DNA of 64,000 nt from Flavobacteriia bacterium (GTDB lineage: Bacteria > Bacteroidota > Bacteroidia > Flavobacteriales_D > Crocinitomicaceae), in NCBI GenBank assembly GCA_947450325.1, contig CANFUT010000002.1, positions 62,001 to 126,000 of the forward strand, read 5' to 3'. The notes under the pieces are model-generated. The model saw nothing but the letters and a program-made list of their open reading frames with translations, made no database searches and was not told the DNA's origin. Shown here in pieces: positions 15,157 to 24,749 of this stretch (position 1 is its first letter; each line of letters opens with the position of its first letter). The position numbers and the translations under genes were made by a program.

Positions 15157-17481
15157 ATGAAATTAATTGCTTTTTTGGGATGTTGTTTTGCTTTCTTGTT
15201 TTCACAGGCGCAAATTGGTACGGGACAATGGAGACTGCATGTTTCTCCAACCAAAACCATTGACGTTGCCACGGGAAATGGGTTGGTGATGGCGGCTTTT
15301 CCTTCTGGTTTGGTCGAATACGACATCGAAGCAGGTGAAAGTACACTTTGGACGGACGTTAATTTTCTTTCCGATGTCAATCTTTCAGCATTGCATTTTG
15401 ATCCAATTTCCAACGCTTTTTGGGTAGGATACGCCAACGGAAACATTGATAAAATCAAAGACAACGCAGTAGTGAATATTCCTGCTCTCAATTTAGCTTC
15501 AGTACAAGGTGATAAAAATGTAAATAATTTTTTGGGATACAACGGTTTCATGTATGTTTCAACTGGGCTTGGAATCTTGAAAATTAATCCTGCTAAAAAT
15601 GAAGTCACAGATACATATTATCCAAATGCTTCAGAAAGTCCAATAATCGAAATCGCGATTTTAAATGATACGATTTATGCGTTAACTTCTACGAAGGTTT
15701 ACAAAGGTTATGTCAACAGCATCGCACTCGCAGATCCTGCACAATGGACAGTTGACGCTAGAATTCCCCTTCCAGGAGCGGCAACAAGCTACAAAAGTTT
15801 GGTGGCTTTTGACAACGATTTATTTATTTCATACAACAAAGACATTTACGGCCAAGATTCTGTTTTCAGGGTGAGTTCGCCTAACTTAGAAATGGTTGTA
15901 GGCGATATTTTTGACTTGGAAATTACCGGTTTAAAGGTGATTAACAATAATTTGTATGTTATTTTGGATGGTGGAATTTTATATTATGACAATACTTTTG
16001 CAAATGTAAACTCAATTAACACCTACAGTTTTTCTTCTAATTTTAGATCGAATAGCATTGCGTATGCTGACGGAGTGCATTACATTGCAGATGAATTGAA
16101 TGGATTGGTTTACTATAAAAATTACATTGATAACAAGCCCATCAATGTCAGCGGACCACCCAAAAACAGTTTTTTTACATTGGGTGGAACGAAAGATAAA
16201 ATTGCCATTGCAGGCGGAACGTTGTTGCAATCTGGTTTTGAATATAATCCTTCCGGCGCTTATGTTTTACAGGATGAAAATTGGACTTTGTTTGACATGT
16301 TTAATCAAACAGCTTGGGCTGGGAAACCGATTTGGGATATCAATTCTGTAACCGTAAATCCAAAAAATACTGACGAAATTGCCATCGGTGCGTATTGTGG
16401 AGATCCTTTAGCAATCGCAACCAACGGGAAGCAAATCGATCAAGTATATAATTCAACCAATTCAATTTTGGAAATCTCATCTCTCGGAAATGGCGCCACT
16501 TGTGTCACTGACGTTGAATACGATGAAGATGGGAATTTATGGATCGCCAATGGATTGTCGAATAAACCGCTGAAAGTAAAAACTATCGAAGGACTTTGGT
16601 ATGCTTTTGATTTGGGAGCAACAGCAAAGTCAAAACTTTCAGGTAAAATGGTGATCGATTACAACCAAAATAAATGGATGAATATTTTGAACGCTGGTTT
16701 ATATGCTTACCATGACGGCGGCACAATTTCAGATCCTTCCGACGATAAATATAAATTATTAAACAGCGGTTCCACAACAGGGAATTTGCCATCGGATAAT
16801 ATTACTGCGATTGCAGTTGATTTCGACAATGAAATATGGATTGGAACAGACAATGGTTTTGCAATTTTGTATAATTCGGAAGGCGTTTTTGATGCGCTTC
16901 CGGGCGGTTACAATACCCAAAGAATCAAATTAGAATTTGAAGGAAATGTCGAATATTTGTTGGGAAGCACTTACATTACCGATATCGAAATAGATGGCGG
17001 TAATCGCAAATGGATGGGAACAGCAAACACCGGAATATTTTTGCTTTCTGCTGACGGTTTGGAGATTTTAGAACATTATACGACTGAAAATAGTCCATTG
17101 ATTTCAAACAACATCATGGACATGCAAATCAATCAAGTAACAGGTGAAATGTTTATCATCACAGACAAAGGTTTATTGTCGCTTAGAATTGATGCTTCTT
17201 ATGAAGATCCTGAATACAGTAATGTCGAAGTTTTCCCAAATCCTGTGAATCCTTCCTTTTTTGGTCCTGTGACGATTCAAGGTATCAAATACAATTCGGA
17301 TGTAAAAGTGACCGATATTGCGGGTAATTTAGTTTACAAAACAACATCCAACGGAGGAACTGCAACTTGGAACTGCAAAAATTTGAATGGAGAAAGAGTT
17401 AAAACAGGCGTTTATTTAATTTGGACTACACCCAACGAAGGCAAAGGTCGAAAAGTAGGTAAAGTCACCATCATCAATTAG
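15157..17481 (+). CDS. porZ: Type IX secretion system protein PorZ-like
   Basis: 774 residues with a signal peptide (cleavage likely after FSQAQ). The body is a beta-propeller protein with repeated two-component-regulator-propeller patterns (NxxWxxxxxxG, for example DGNLWIANG, NEIWIGTDNG, NRKWMGTANTG). The C-terminal ~85 residues form a sorting-domain-like module (VEVFPNPVNP, GVYLIWTT, KVTIIN). PorZ is a surface component of the type IX secretion attachment complex, acting with PorU to process and attach cargo. The ATG at 15157 begins a proper signal peptide; an upstream TTG does not. recO follows two bases later. Confidence 0.88.
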   Translation: MKLIAFLGCCFAFLFSQAQIGTGQWRLHVSPTKTIDVATGNGLVMAAFPSGLVEYDIEAGESTLWTDVNFLSDVNLSALHFDPISNAFWVGYANGNIDKIKDNAVVNIPALNLASVQGDKNVNNFLGYNGFMYVSTGLGILKINPAKNEVTDTYYPNASESPIIEIAILNDTIYALTSTKVYKGYVNSIALADPAQWTVDARIPLPGAATSYKSLVAFDNDLFISYNKDIYGQDSVFRVSSPNLEMVVGDIFDLEITGLKVINNNLYVILDGGILYYDNTFANVNSINTYSFSSNFRSNSIAYADGVHYIADELNGLVYYKNYIDNKPINVSGPPKNSFFTLGGTKDKIAIAGGTLLQSGFEYNPSGAYVLQDENWTLFDMFNQTAWAGKPIWDINSVTVNPKNTDEIAIGAYCGDPLAIATNGKQIDQVYNSTNSILEISSLGNGATCVTDVEYDEDGNLWIANGLSNKPLKVKTIEGLWYAFDLGATAKSKLSGKMVIDYNQNKWMNILNAGLYAYHDGGTISDPSDDKYKLLNSGSTTGNLPSDNITAIAVDFDNEIWIGTDNGFAILYNSEGVFDALPGGYNTQRIKLEFEGNVEYLLGSTYITDIEIDGGNRKWMGTANTGIFLLSADGLEILEHYTTENSPLISNNIMDMQINQVTGEMFIITDKGLLSLRIDASYEDPEYSNVEVFPNPVNPSFFGPVTIQGIKYNSDVKVTDIAGNLVYKTTSNGGTATWNCKNLNGERVKTGVYLIWTTPNEGKGRKVGKVTIIN

Positions 17482-17483
17482 TT

Positions 17484-18191
17484 TTGAAAACGACCGAAAA
17501 AGGACTTTTAATCAGCAGAATTCCATATTCTGAAACGAGTTTGATTGTCAAATGTTTTACGCAAAATCACGGACTCAAAGCCTTTCTCTTTCAAGGCGCC
17601 AAAAAGAAAAATTCGCATGTGATGATGCCGCTCGCACCATTGGAATTTACTTATTATCAAAGAAATGACAGTCAGTTAGGCAAAATGACTGAAGCGCAAT
17701 TATTTTACACTTTCATGGATTTGCCTTTTCATCCTATTAAATCAGGAATTGTGTTTTTTATGGCTGAAATGCTGCAGAACGTATTGCATGATGATGTGAA
17801 AGATGCGCCACTTTTTGAATTCATGGTCGATGAATTGAAATGGTTGGATCACACCACAGAATTTACCAATTATCCTATTTTTTGGTTACTTGAATTGACC
17901 CAACATTTGGGATTTTATCCGCTCGTTGTAGATGAAGGCGGCGCTTATTTTGATTTAGAAGATGGACAATTTGTGTCATTTTCTCCAAGAAATCACACAT
18001 CGCAAAAAAGTGATACTGTCGATTTTTTACGCGACATCATTGGAGATACTAAAGAAGAAATATTGGCGCTCAATTTGCCTAAATCTGACCGCAAAAAATT
18101 GATGAATTTATTGTTTGATTATTACCGGTTTCACATTCCAAATTTCAAAGAGTTGAAATCCATTGAAGTAATTGAATCGCTTTGGAGTTGA
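17484..18191 (+). CDS. recO: DNA repair protein RecO
   Basis: 235 residues. The N-terminus (KTTEKGLLISRIPYSETSLIVK) is the conserved OB-fold start of RecO, with the helical C-terminal domain after it. RecO anneals single-stranded DNA and loads RecA with RecR. The start must be TTG at 17484: it yields the exact family N-terminus and no in-frame ATG exists before residue 46. It begins two bases after the porZ stop, so the two are probably co-transcribed, although functionally unrelated. The usual zinc-finger cysteines are absent, as in many Bacteroidota RecO proteins. Confidence 0.92.
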   Translation: MKTTEKGLLISRIPYSETSLIVKCFTQNHGLKAFLFQGAKKKNSHVMMPLAPLEFTYYQRNDSQLGKMTEAQLFYTFMDLPFHPIKSGIVFFMAEMLQNVLHDDVKDAPLFEFMVDELKWLDHTTEFTNYPIFWLLELTQHLGFYPLVVDEGGAYFDLEDGQFVSFSPRNHTSQKSDTVDFLRDIIGDTKEEILALNLPKSDRKKLMNLLFDYYRFHIPNFKELKSIEVIESLWS

Positions 18192-18198
18192 CCAATAA

Positions 18199-18226
18199 AA
18201 AACGCCCTATTAAAAATAGAGCGTTT
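18199..18226. terminator. Intrinsic terminator after recO
   Basis: The arms AAACGC/GCGTTT with an inner CTAT/ATAG pair form a hairpin between convergent recO and the ABC substrate-binding gene, with A- and T-rich flanks. Confidence 0.7.
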
Positions 18227-18276
18227 CAATGTTGCAAGCTGAGAGCCTTAAAACGTTAAACATAATTTTACAGAAC

Positions 18277-19977
18277 CTACTTCTTTGGTTCCTTGATAAA
18301 GATAGTAGAAAAATCTAAAATCTCCATAGAATTTGTCTCAAAATTTCTCACTTTGGCATTCACCATCGTGATAAAGTCGTCGTTGAAAACTGGCATTACA
18401 ACCGCTTCATCTATGATAATTTGGTCACATTGCACTAGTAAATCCAATCGTTTATTATTATCTTTTTCCTTCATTGCAGCTTCCAACAATGCATTGAATT
18501 TGGCATTGTTGTATTGAAATGGATTCGATTTGAAAACACTATTTTCGCCGCTATAGAATAAATCCAAGAAGTTGGAAGCATCGGGATAATCTGCCACCCA
18601 ACCTGTTTTCCAAATCAATGCTTTACCGCTCTTGATCGCATTTTCACGTTCTTTCAAGGAGCACAACTTGATATTGACATTAATATTTAAGTTTTCTTTC
18701 AATTGATTTTGAATTCCTTTCGACAATTCATAAGTTGAACTTCCTGTTTGTGTATTGATATATAAATCCAATACCGGGAAACCAGCGCCGTTTGGATAGC
18801 CTGCGTCTGCAAGCAATTGCTTTGCCTTAGCGACATCAAACTGAAAGCCTTTTACGTTATTCGTTGGATAACTGCTTCCTGGTGGAACGAAACCGTTCAA
18901 CATCGGATAACCTTCGCCTTTCATCCAGTTTATAACCAAATCGTTGCGGTCTAACGCAATATTGAACGCTTTGCGCACTTTCACGTCATTAAACGGTTTG
19001 ACACCTGTAGCAAAACCAAAAAAGTTAACACTTACACTGCTTTTAGAATCTACTTTATGTTTGATGTTTTTTCCTGCTTGCGCTTCTTTCAATGTTCCAA
19101 GCGTATTTTCAATTTCATTAGCTGGAATTTCCAGAATGATATCGATTTTTTCTTTTCTGAACGCCAAAAGTTCGTCCTTTTTTGTCTTGGAATAGGTCAA
19201 AACTACTTTGTCTAAAAAAGGCAATTGGTTTCCATAAACATCTTTTTTCCAATACCTTGGATTTCTCTTCAAGGAAAGAGAATTGTTACTCCACATATCG
19301 ATTTGAAATGGTCCAGTTCCTACAGGATGTTTTAAAATATCTTTGCCATATTTTTCGTAGGCTTCAGGTGCAAAAATTCCCAAATTTGAGTGTGTCAAGA
19401 TTTTATCAAAACCTACAAATGATTCGTCCAAAGTAATTTCAATCGTATAGTCATCGATTACTTTAATTCCAGCAACTGATTGTCCTTTCATGGATTGTTT
19501 GGTTGCATTATGGAATTTTTTAGCACCTTTAATTTTGTTGATTAAAAGGTTTCCAATTTTGTTCTCTGGCAAACCACTGCATGCAAATTGCATACAGAAT
19601 TGAATATCACTGGCTACAACTTCGCGCCCATTTTCGTCGGAGAAACATTCGTCAGTATGAAAAAACACGCCTTTTCGAATTTTGAATGTGTATGTTTTTG
19701 CATCTGAACTGATCGTGAAACTTTCAGCTAAAGAGGGGATTACGTGTGTTCCAGTTTGATCAATTTTTAACAACGATTCAAAAATCTGATTATTGACTCT
19801 TTGTTCGTAAACGTCTTCTGAAGAAAGCGGAAATAAGTTGGCAATTTTCTCGGCTGACATTAATCTCAATTCACCGCCATAAACTGCTCCGCCCGATGCG
19901 ACTAACTTTTCAGTTGAATCGTCAGTGCATGCAAAAGTCATGAAGAATAAACCAATCCAGAGAAGTTTTGATTTCAT
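18277..19977 (-). CDS. ABC transporter peptide-binding lipoprotein (SBP family 5)
   Basis: 566 residues. A lipoprotein signal (MKSKLLW, hydrophobic run, TFAC near residue 18) is followed by the family 5 solute-binding pattern: YGGELRLMSAE, an SFTISSDAKTYTFKIRKGV motif, VGTGPFQI and RKAFNIALDRNDL. Such proteins bind oligopeptides or nickel for an ABC importer; no permease or ATPase gene is adjacent. I chose the ATG at 19977 because the longer frame begins with a non-ATG codon and would bury the signal peptide. trpS lies upstream on the same strand, 70 bases away. Confidence 0.9.
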   Translation of the reverse strand: MKSKLLWIGLFFMTFACTDDSTEKLVASGGAVYGGELRLMSAEKIANLFPLSSEDVYEQRVNNQIFESLLKIDQTGTHVIPSLAESFTISSDAKTYTFKIRKGVFFHTDECFSDENGREVVASDIQFCMQFACSGLPENKIGNLLINKIKGAKKFHNATKQSMKGQSVAGIKVIDDYTIEITLDESFVGFDKILTHSNLGIFAPEAYEKYGKDILKHPVGTGPFQIDMWSNNSLSLKRNPRYWKKDVYGNQLPFLDKVVLTYSKTKKDELLAFRKEKIDIILEIPANEIENTLGTLKEAQAGKNIKHKVDSKSSVSVNFFGFATGVKPFNDVKVRKAFNIALDRNDLVINWMKGEGYPMLNGFVPPGSSYPTNNVKGFQFDVAKAKQLLADAGYPNGAGFPVLDLYINTQTGSSTYELSKGIQNQLKENLNINVNIKLCSLKERENAIKSGKALIWKTGWVADYPDASNFLDLFYSGENSVFKSNPFQYNNAKFNALLEAAMKEKDNNKRLDLLVQCDQIIIDEAVVMPVFNDDFITMVNAKVRNFETNSMEILDFSTIFIKEPKK

Positions 19978-20047
19978 TTTCTTGCTAAAATTGAAATCAA
20001 ATATAGGAAAAACTAATTGTAACACTAACAATTATGAAATCAGTCCA

Positions 20048-21031
20048 TTAATTGTCTTGTATTTGATATCCTAATTTGCCGCGAACTCTTTGTAACACGC
20101 CATTTGCAATTTTACTTGCTTTTTCGGCACCAACTTTCAAAGCAGCATCTATTTTGTTAGGGTTTTCCATGTAATCATCGTAAATTTTGCGGTGATTTTC
20201 GAATTTGGATAAAATCAATTCTAGCAAAGCCAATTTCGCGTGACCATAACCATAACCACCCGCAAAATATTTGGCGCGCATGTCATTTTGTTGTGTTTCA
20301 TCAGCTAGTAATCGATAGATTTTGAAAACATTACAAGTTTCAGGATCTTTTACATCATCCAAACCTTTAGAATCTGTTTCGATGGAAAGAATTTGTTTCT
20401 TTAATTCTTTTTCAGGCAGAAATATGTTGATGAAATTGTTTCGAGATTTACTCATTTTCTCGCCGTCCGTTCCAGGAACCAATTGTGTATTTGCTTGAAT
20501 TTTATCTTGTGGAAGCACAAAAGTTTCTCCCATTTTTGCGTTGAATCTTGACGCAACATCTCTTGTAAATTCTAAATGCTGTAATTGATCTTTTCCAACG
20601 GGAACAAACTCTGCATCGTAAATCAAAATGTCTGCTGCCATTAGCATTGGATAGGTAAACAAACCAGCATTCACATTGTCTAAACGGTCGGCTTTGTCTT
20701 TGAAACTATGCGCTAATGTCAATCGTTGAAATGGAAAAAAGCACGACAAATACCAAGAAAGTTCAGTCACTTGCGGTACATCACTCTGTCTGTAGAAAAT
20801 TGTTTTTTCGGCATCAATACCAAAAGCCAGCCAAGTCGCAGCAGTAGAATACGTATTGTTTCTCATTGTTTCACTGTCTTTGATTTGCGTAGAAGAATGC
20901 AAATCAGCGATAAACAAAAACGAATCATTTGCAGGGTCATTCGCCAACTCGATTGCTGGTTGGATGGCGCCTAAAATATTCCCTAAATGTGGTGTTCCTG
21001 TGCTTTGAATGCCTGTTAGTATGCGTGCCAT
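20048..21031 (-). CDS. trpS: Tryptophanyl-tRNA synthetase
   Basis: Class I aminoacyl-tRNA synthetase charging tRNA-Trp, 327 residues, the normal bacterial length. The HIGH-equivalent HLGN (residues 15-18) and KMSKS (about residue 195) are intact, and GIQSTGTPHLGN is the diagnostic start. It is followed by the peptide-binding lipoprotein gene and diverges from the acyltransferase gene. Confidence 0.97.
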   Translation of the reverse strand: MARILTGIQSTGTPHLGNILGAIQPAIELANDPANDSFLFIADLHSSTQIKDSETMRNNTYSTAATWLAFGIDAEKTIFYRQSDVPQVTELSWYLSCFFPFQRLTLAHSFKDKADRLDNVNAGLFTYPMLMAADILIYDAEFVPVGKDQLQHLEFTRDVASRFNAKMGETFVLPQDKIQANTQLVPGTDGEKMSKSRNNFINIFLPEKELKKQILSIETDSKGLDDVKDPETCNVFKIYRLLADETQQNDMRAKYFAGGYGYGHAKLALLELILSKFENHRKIYDDYMENPNKIDAALKVGAEKASKIANGVLQRVRGKLGYQIQDN

Positions 21032-21112
21032 TGTTTTGTTTTTGAAATGCGAATTTAAAGATTTTTAGAGGAATAGTCTTGCAAATAGGTAAATTGATTT
21101 CGCGAAAATCAC

Positions 21113-21120
21113 TAAATTTG
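21113..21120 (+). promoter_or_regulatory. -7 promoter box of the acyltransferase gene
   Basis: TAAATTTG, an exact TAnnTTTG match, four bases before the GTG start at 21125. If it is the real promoter, the mRNA has essentially no leader. Confidence 0.45.
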
Positions 21121-21124
21121 AAAT

Positions 21125-21886
21125 GTGAACACAATTCGAGGAATTTTTGGTTTAATATTTAAGATTTATGTGGGGATTGTTTTTGTCATCACATTCCTGA
21201 TTTTCTATGTGCCAATTTTAATATTTTTGAGCAAAGATTCATCGAAAAAAGGGGCATTTAAGATTCACATTGTTTGGTGTTATGCTTTCAGAATTTTGGC
21301 TTTTTTCCATGTCGTTTTCAAAAAGAAAGCCGCCCTTCCAGAAGGTCCTTATGTAATTATCGCCAATCATTCTTCTTACTTAGACATTTTTGTGATGTAT
21401 TCCATCATGCCAACGCATCCTTTTTTGTTTTTAGGAAAGTCAGAAATTTTGAATTATCCGCTTTTTAAAACGCTGTTCAAAAGATTAAATATTCCTGTTT
21501 TTAGAAATGACCGTGTGAAAGCGGCCAAATCTTTTATCCAAGCAAAAAATGCATTGAAGAACGGCTGGTCGATTTTCATTTTTCCAGAAGGAACAATTCC
21601 CGACGAAGATTGGCCAAAAATGATTCCTTTCAAAGAAGGTGCTTTCAAGTTGGCTAAAAGTGCAAATGTTCCTATCGTTCCCTTGACTTTTACAAATAAT
21701 TACAAATTGCTCTCAGATCCTGAATGTGTTTTAGGTGCAGCACGCCCAGGGTTGTCTCACGTTTATTTGCATGAATACATTTCGAAGGAAAAAGTTGCCG
21801 AACTTTCTGCAGACGAATTGATGAAGTTATCGTTTGATATTATTAATGCACCAATTTTAGCGACGCACCCAAACTTAAAATCGTAA
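21125..21886 (+). CDS. plsC: 1-acyl-sn-glycerol-3-phosphate acyltransferase (PlsC family)
   Basis: 253 residues, membrane-associated: an N-terminal hydrophobic segment (residues 8-36), then the acyltransferase motifs NHSSYLD (His82, Asp87) and FPEGT (153-157), which transfer an acyl chain to lysophosphatidic acid in phospholipid synthesis. The start is GTG at 21125; the ATG two bases upstream runs straight into TGA. gatC follows on the same strand, 36 bases after the stop, but has its own -7 box. Confidence 0.9.
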   Translation: MNTIRGIFGLIFKIYVGIVFVITFLIFYVPILIFLSKDSSKKGAFKIHIVWCYAFRILAFFHVVFKKKAALPEGPYVIIANHSSYLDIFVMYSIMPTHPFLFLGKSEILNYPLFKTLFKRLNIPVFRNDRVKAAKSFIQAKNALKNGWSIFIFPEGTIPDEDWPKMIPFKEGAFKLAKSANVPIVPLTFTNNYKLLSDPECVLGAARPGLSHVYLHEYISKEKVAELSADELMKLSFDIINAPILATHPNLKS

Positions 21887-21894
21887 GTTTTCAT

Positions 21895-21902
21895 TAACTT
21901 TG
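21895..21902 (+). promoter_or_regulatory. -7 promoter box of gatC
   Basis: TAACTTTG, an exact TAnnTTTG match, 20 bases before the gatC ATG. No clear -33 TTG is visible. Confidence 0.5.
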
Positions 21903-21922
21903 TATTTCATTTTTGAAAAGAC

Positions 21923-22213
21923 ATGGAAATTACTGAAGAAATCGTAGATCACATCGCACATTTAGCTCGTTTGGAATTTAAAGGCGAAGCAAAAAATGCC
22001 ATTCGTCAAGACCTGTCTAGAATCATTCAATTTATGGACAAATTGAGTGAAATTGATACCGAAAATGTAGAACCACTGATTTTTATGTCAGATGAGGTCA
22101 ATGTGTTACGCGAAGATGTTGCTGAAGAAACGCTTACACAGGCTGAAGCATTGAAAAATGCGCCGAAAAAAGATTCTGATTATTTCAGAATTCCAAAAGT
22201 ATTGGATAAATAA
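21923..22213 (+). CDS. gatC: Asp/Glu-tRNA amidotransferase subunit C
   Basis: 96 residues, standard length. It has the GatC pattern: HIAHLARLEF near residue 10, an IIQFMDKLSEIDTENVEPL helix-linker, and a DYFRIPKVL end. GatC stabilises the GatA-GatB complex that amidates mischarged Glu-tRNA(Gln) or Asp-tRNA(Asn). gatA and gatB are not in the window. Confidence 0.95.
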   Translation: MEITEEIVDHIAHLARLEFKGEAKNAIRQDLSRIIQFMDKLSEIDTENVEPLIFMSDEVNVLREDVAEETLTQAEALKNAPKKDSDYFRIPKVLDK

Positions 22214-22334
22214 GCCTTGGTTTTTCCAATTTCTCACAAAAATGCTCATTCAATTGAACATCTTTTCGATGAAAGCGTATTAATTCATTAATTTTGATCG
22301 TTTGGCTTTAAAAAAGCTTTTCAAATAAAAAACC

Positions 22335-23333
22335 ATGGCTGTAATCGTTTTTATTGTTTTGATCACTCTGGCGTTAAGTCTATACGACTTTGTTACGTCC
22401 AGAGATGTCGAGCGATTGTCGGCAAGTGTTTCAAAATTAAAAGCGCAAAAATATGGTGCGTACGATTTACGGAAATCGTACAATTTGGTGCTTACGATCA
22501 TTGTATTGGTTTTTTCCTTGGTTTTTGCTGCGTACATAAGTTATGATAAAATCTATGGATTTGGTCGTCCTGTTGCTGAGAAAAAAGAAAGAAGCGATAC
22601 ATTTATGTTGACCTTAAATGCGCCGCCCTTGGAACACAATGAAACTTTACCACCCGCATATAAACTAAATGGCAAGCAAGGTTCTGGTCCACAGTCCACT
22701 GCAAGCAATGCTTCTGAGCCGCAAGAAGAAACAGAAGAACCAACTTCTGAAAATGAGGATATTGACAATGTGCCTGAAAATGTAAAAGTTAAAAAGACAA
22801 ACGACAATCCGAATCCCGAAAAACCAGTTAAATCAAAAAGTCAAAAATCTACTTCATCAGCGGAACAAGAAGTCAAAGACTTTGAACGCAAATTATTTGA
22901 AGACGCAAAGGGTGTAAAAGAACGTGAGCGAATTCAGAAAGAAGCAGAGGAAAAGCGGAAAATTCGGGAACAAAAGAAACAACAGCCACAAAATCAAAGC
23001 AGCCAATCGACCAACAATGATGGCGGAAATAACGGAGCGAAAGGCAAAACGATGGTCAATTTTGAATTGAAAGGCCGTACGCCTCATAACAACGATTTGT
23101 GGTATGTTCGAAATCCAGGGTATACTTGTGGACAAGGATTAGCAGGAGAAGTGGTGGTGAAAATCAAAGTAAATTCAAATGGAGATGTAACAGAAGCGAC
23201 GATTTTAGGCGATGTTTCAGGACTAAATCCATGTTTGGCAAAACAAGCCAAAGATTACGCAAAAAAATCAAGATTCAATGCGTCTGATGCAGCTTCACAA
23301 GAAGGAAAGATTATTTATCGATTCGTTCCGTAA
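22335..23333 (+). CDS. TonB-like energy transducer
   Basis: 332 residues. The N-terminal part has two hydrophobic segments (about residues 2-18 and 50-70) around a KYGAYDLRKSYN motif common in Bacteroidota TonB proteins. A long low-complexity periplasmic region follows (Glu/Ser/Asn/Lys-rich, with a charged coiled-coil stretch near residues 175-215). The C-terminal ~90 residues form the TonB domain (VVVKIKVNSNGDV, CLAKQAKDYAKKSRF). It would couple the proton motive force to outer-membrane receptors; ExbB/ExbD are not nearby. Its last 23 bases overlap the convergent nhaA gene. Confidence 0.82.
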   Translation: MAVIVFIVLITLALSLYDFVTSRDVERLSASVSKLKAQKYGAYDLRKSYNLVLTIIVLVFSLVFAAYISYDKIYGFGRPVAEKKERSDTFMLTLNAPPLEHNETLPPAYKLNGKQGSGPQSTASNASEPQEETEEPTSENEDIDNVPENVKVKKTNDNPNPEKPVKSKSQKSTSSAEQEVKDFERKLFEDAKGVKERERIQKEAEEKRKIREQKKQQPQNQSSQSTNNDGGNNGAKGKTMVNFELKGRTPHNNDLWYVRNPGYTCGQGLAGEVVVKIKVNSNGDVTEATILGDVSGLNPCLAKQAKDYAKKSRFNASDAASQEGKIIYRFVP

Positions 23334-24528
23334 TTAATTCCTCTTCCATTAGTTCCTCTTCAATTGTTATTTCCTTTTTGAACACCAATTTGAGGTAAAT
23401 AAAACCAAAAATTCCTGCAGTTAAAGACGCAATTAAAATGGCAATTTTTGAATGATTGATTATTTCTTGTTCGTCGAAAGCCAAAATAGTTACAAAAATT
23501 GACATCGTAAAGCCGATTCCAGCCAAAATCCCCATCCCTAATAGTTCATGCCATTTTGATTTTCCAGGCAAAGCTGAAAGTCCCAATTTCACAGCAATGA
23601 AACACATCAAAAGGATTCCTAATGGTTTTCCTATGACCAATCCAAGCATGATTCCTAAGCTACTATTGGATGTCAAACTTTCAGCCCAATTGGCATCAAT
23701 GGTGACACAAGTATTCGCCAACGCAAATAGTGGAAGAACGAAAAACGTGATTGGCTTATGTAAATAATGTTGTAATTTATAAGAAGTTGAGTCTTCACTT
23801 CCGTTTTGAAAAGGAATGGCAAAGGCCAATAACACACCTGTGATGGTCGCGTGAATGCCTGAATGCAGCATGAAATACCACATGGCGATTCCTGCCAAAA
23901 GATAAGGAATCAAGTTTTTGATTTTTAGTCTGTTGAATACCAATAAGAGCGCAAAAATTCCACCTGCAATCAATAAATTCATTCCCGGAGTAAGTCCCAA
24001 CATGCCAGATTCTGGTTGAGAAGGATAGAAGATTGCAATTACCACGATCGCCCCTAAATCGTCAATTACAGCCAACGCAACCAAGAAAACTTTCAATCCC
24101 ACTGGAACCTTATTTCCCATGATAGATAAAACACCAATGGCAAAAGCAATGTCGGTAGCCATTGGGATTCCACCTCCAGATTGGGTCGAAGTTCCAAAAT
24201 TAAAAATCATAAATATTCCTGCTGGAACAAGCATACCACCCAACGCACCAAAAACAGGCAACGAAGCTTTTTTGAAACTTGAAAGTTCGCCCACGTAAAT
24301 TTCCCTTTCTAATTCAAGTCCGATGAGTAAAAAGAAAATCGCCATCAATCCATCATTGATCCAATATTCCAAAGATTCGGAGCCGATTTTAGTGTGCCAA
24401 ATATGAAGATAAGTCTCACCAATTGCTGAATTTGCAAGAACCAATGAAAGGACGGTACAAAATATCAAAATGATACCACCAGCTTTTTCATTTTCAAAAA
24501 ATTCTTTAAACATTTTGGTTAAGCGCAT
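23311..24528 (-). CDS. nhaA: Na+/H+ antiporter NhaA
   Basis: 405 residues with about 12 membrane segments. The NhaA-defining residues are present: Asp126 in ATDIAFA and the Asp156-Asp157 pair in IDDLGA, which bind and exchange Na+ for H+. It controls cytoplasmic pH and sodium. An exact -7 box is found 26 bases upstream. The C-terminus is acidic (EEELMEEEL) and its coding end overlaps the tonB-like gene tail-to-tail by 23 bases. Confidence 0.95.
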   Translation of the reverse strand: MRLTKMFKEFFENEKAGGIILIFCTVLSLVLANSAIGETYLHIWHTKIGSESLEYWINDGLMAIFFLLIGLELEREIYVGELSSFKKASLPVFGALGGMLVPAGIFMIFNFGTSTQSGGGIPMATDIAFAIGVLSIMGNKVPVGLKVFLVALAVIDDLGAIVVIAIFYPSQPESGMLGLTPGMNLLIAGGIFALLLVFNRLKIKNLIPYLLAGIAMWYFMLHSGIHATITGVLLAFAIPFQNGSEDSTSYKLQHYLHKPITFFVLPLFALANTCVTIDANWAESLTSNSSLGIMLGLVIGKPLGILLMCFIAVKLGLSALPGKSKWHELLGMGILAGIGFTMSIFVTILAFDEQEIINHSKIAILIASLTAGIFGFIYLKLVFKKEITIEEELMEEELITERIDK

Positions 24529-24554
24529 GACTTTTAGTCTTTAATTTTTGCTAG

Positions 24555-24562
24555 CAAAGGTA
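24555..24562 (-). promoter_or_regulatory. -7 promoter box of nhaA
   Basis: Minus-strand TACCTTTG, an exact TAnnTTTG match, 26 bases upstream of the nhaA ATG. Confidence 0.55.
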
Positions 24563-24749
24563 CAAAAAACGAAGTGTTCAAGCTTTTATGTATCATTTTT
24601 GACAAAAAATCAATTGCTTTTTGAAATAGATGTTCATCGATTAAAAGCTTAGTTTTTAGTATTTAAGTAGAGAAAAAAACGGTCAACTTACGGTTTAATA
24701 AAATAAATTTCACGTTCTTTGTCTATTGAATTTGATAGAAATTCCATTT

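Noticed and set aside
15138-15608. 156-codon frame opposite the start of porZ
   Set aside because: Shadow of a clear coding gene on the other strand; no independent support.
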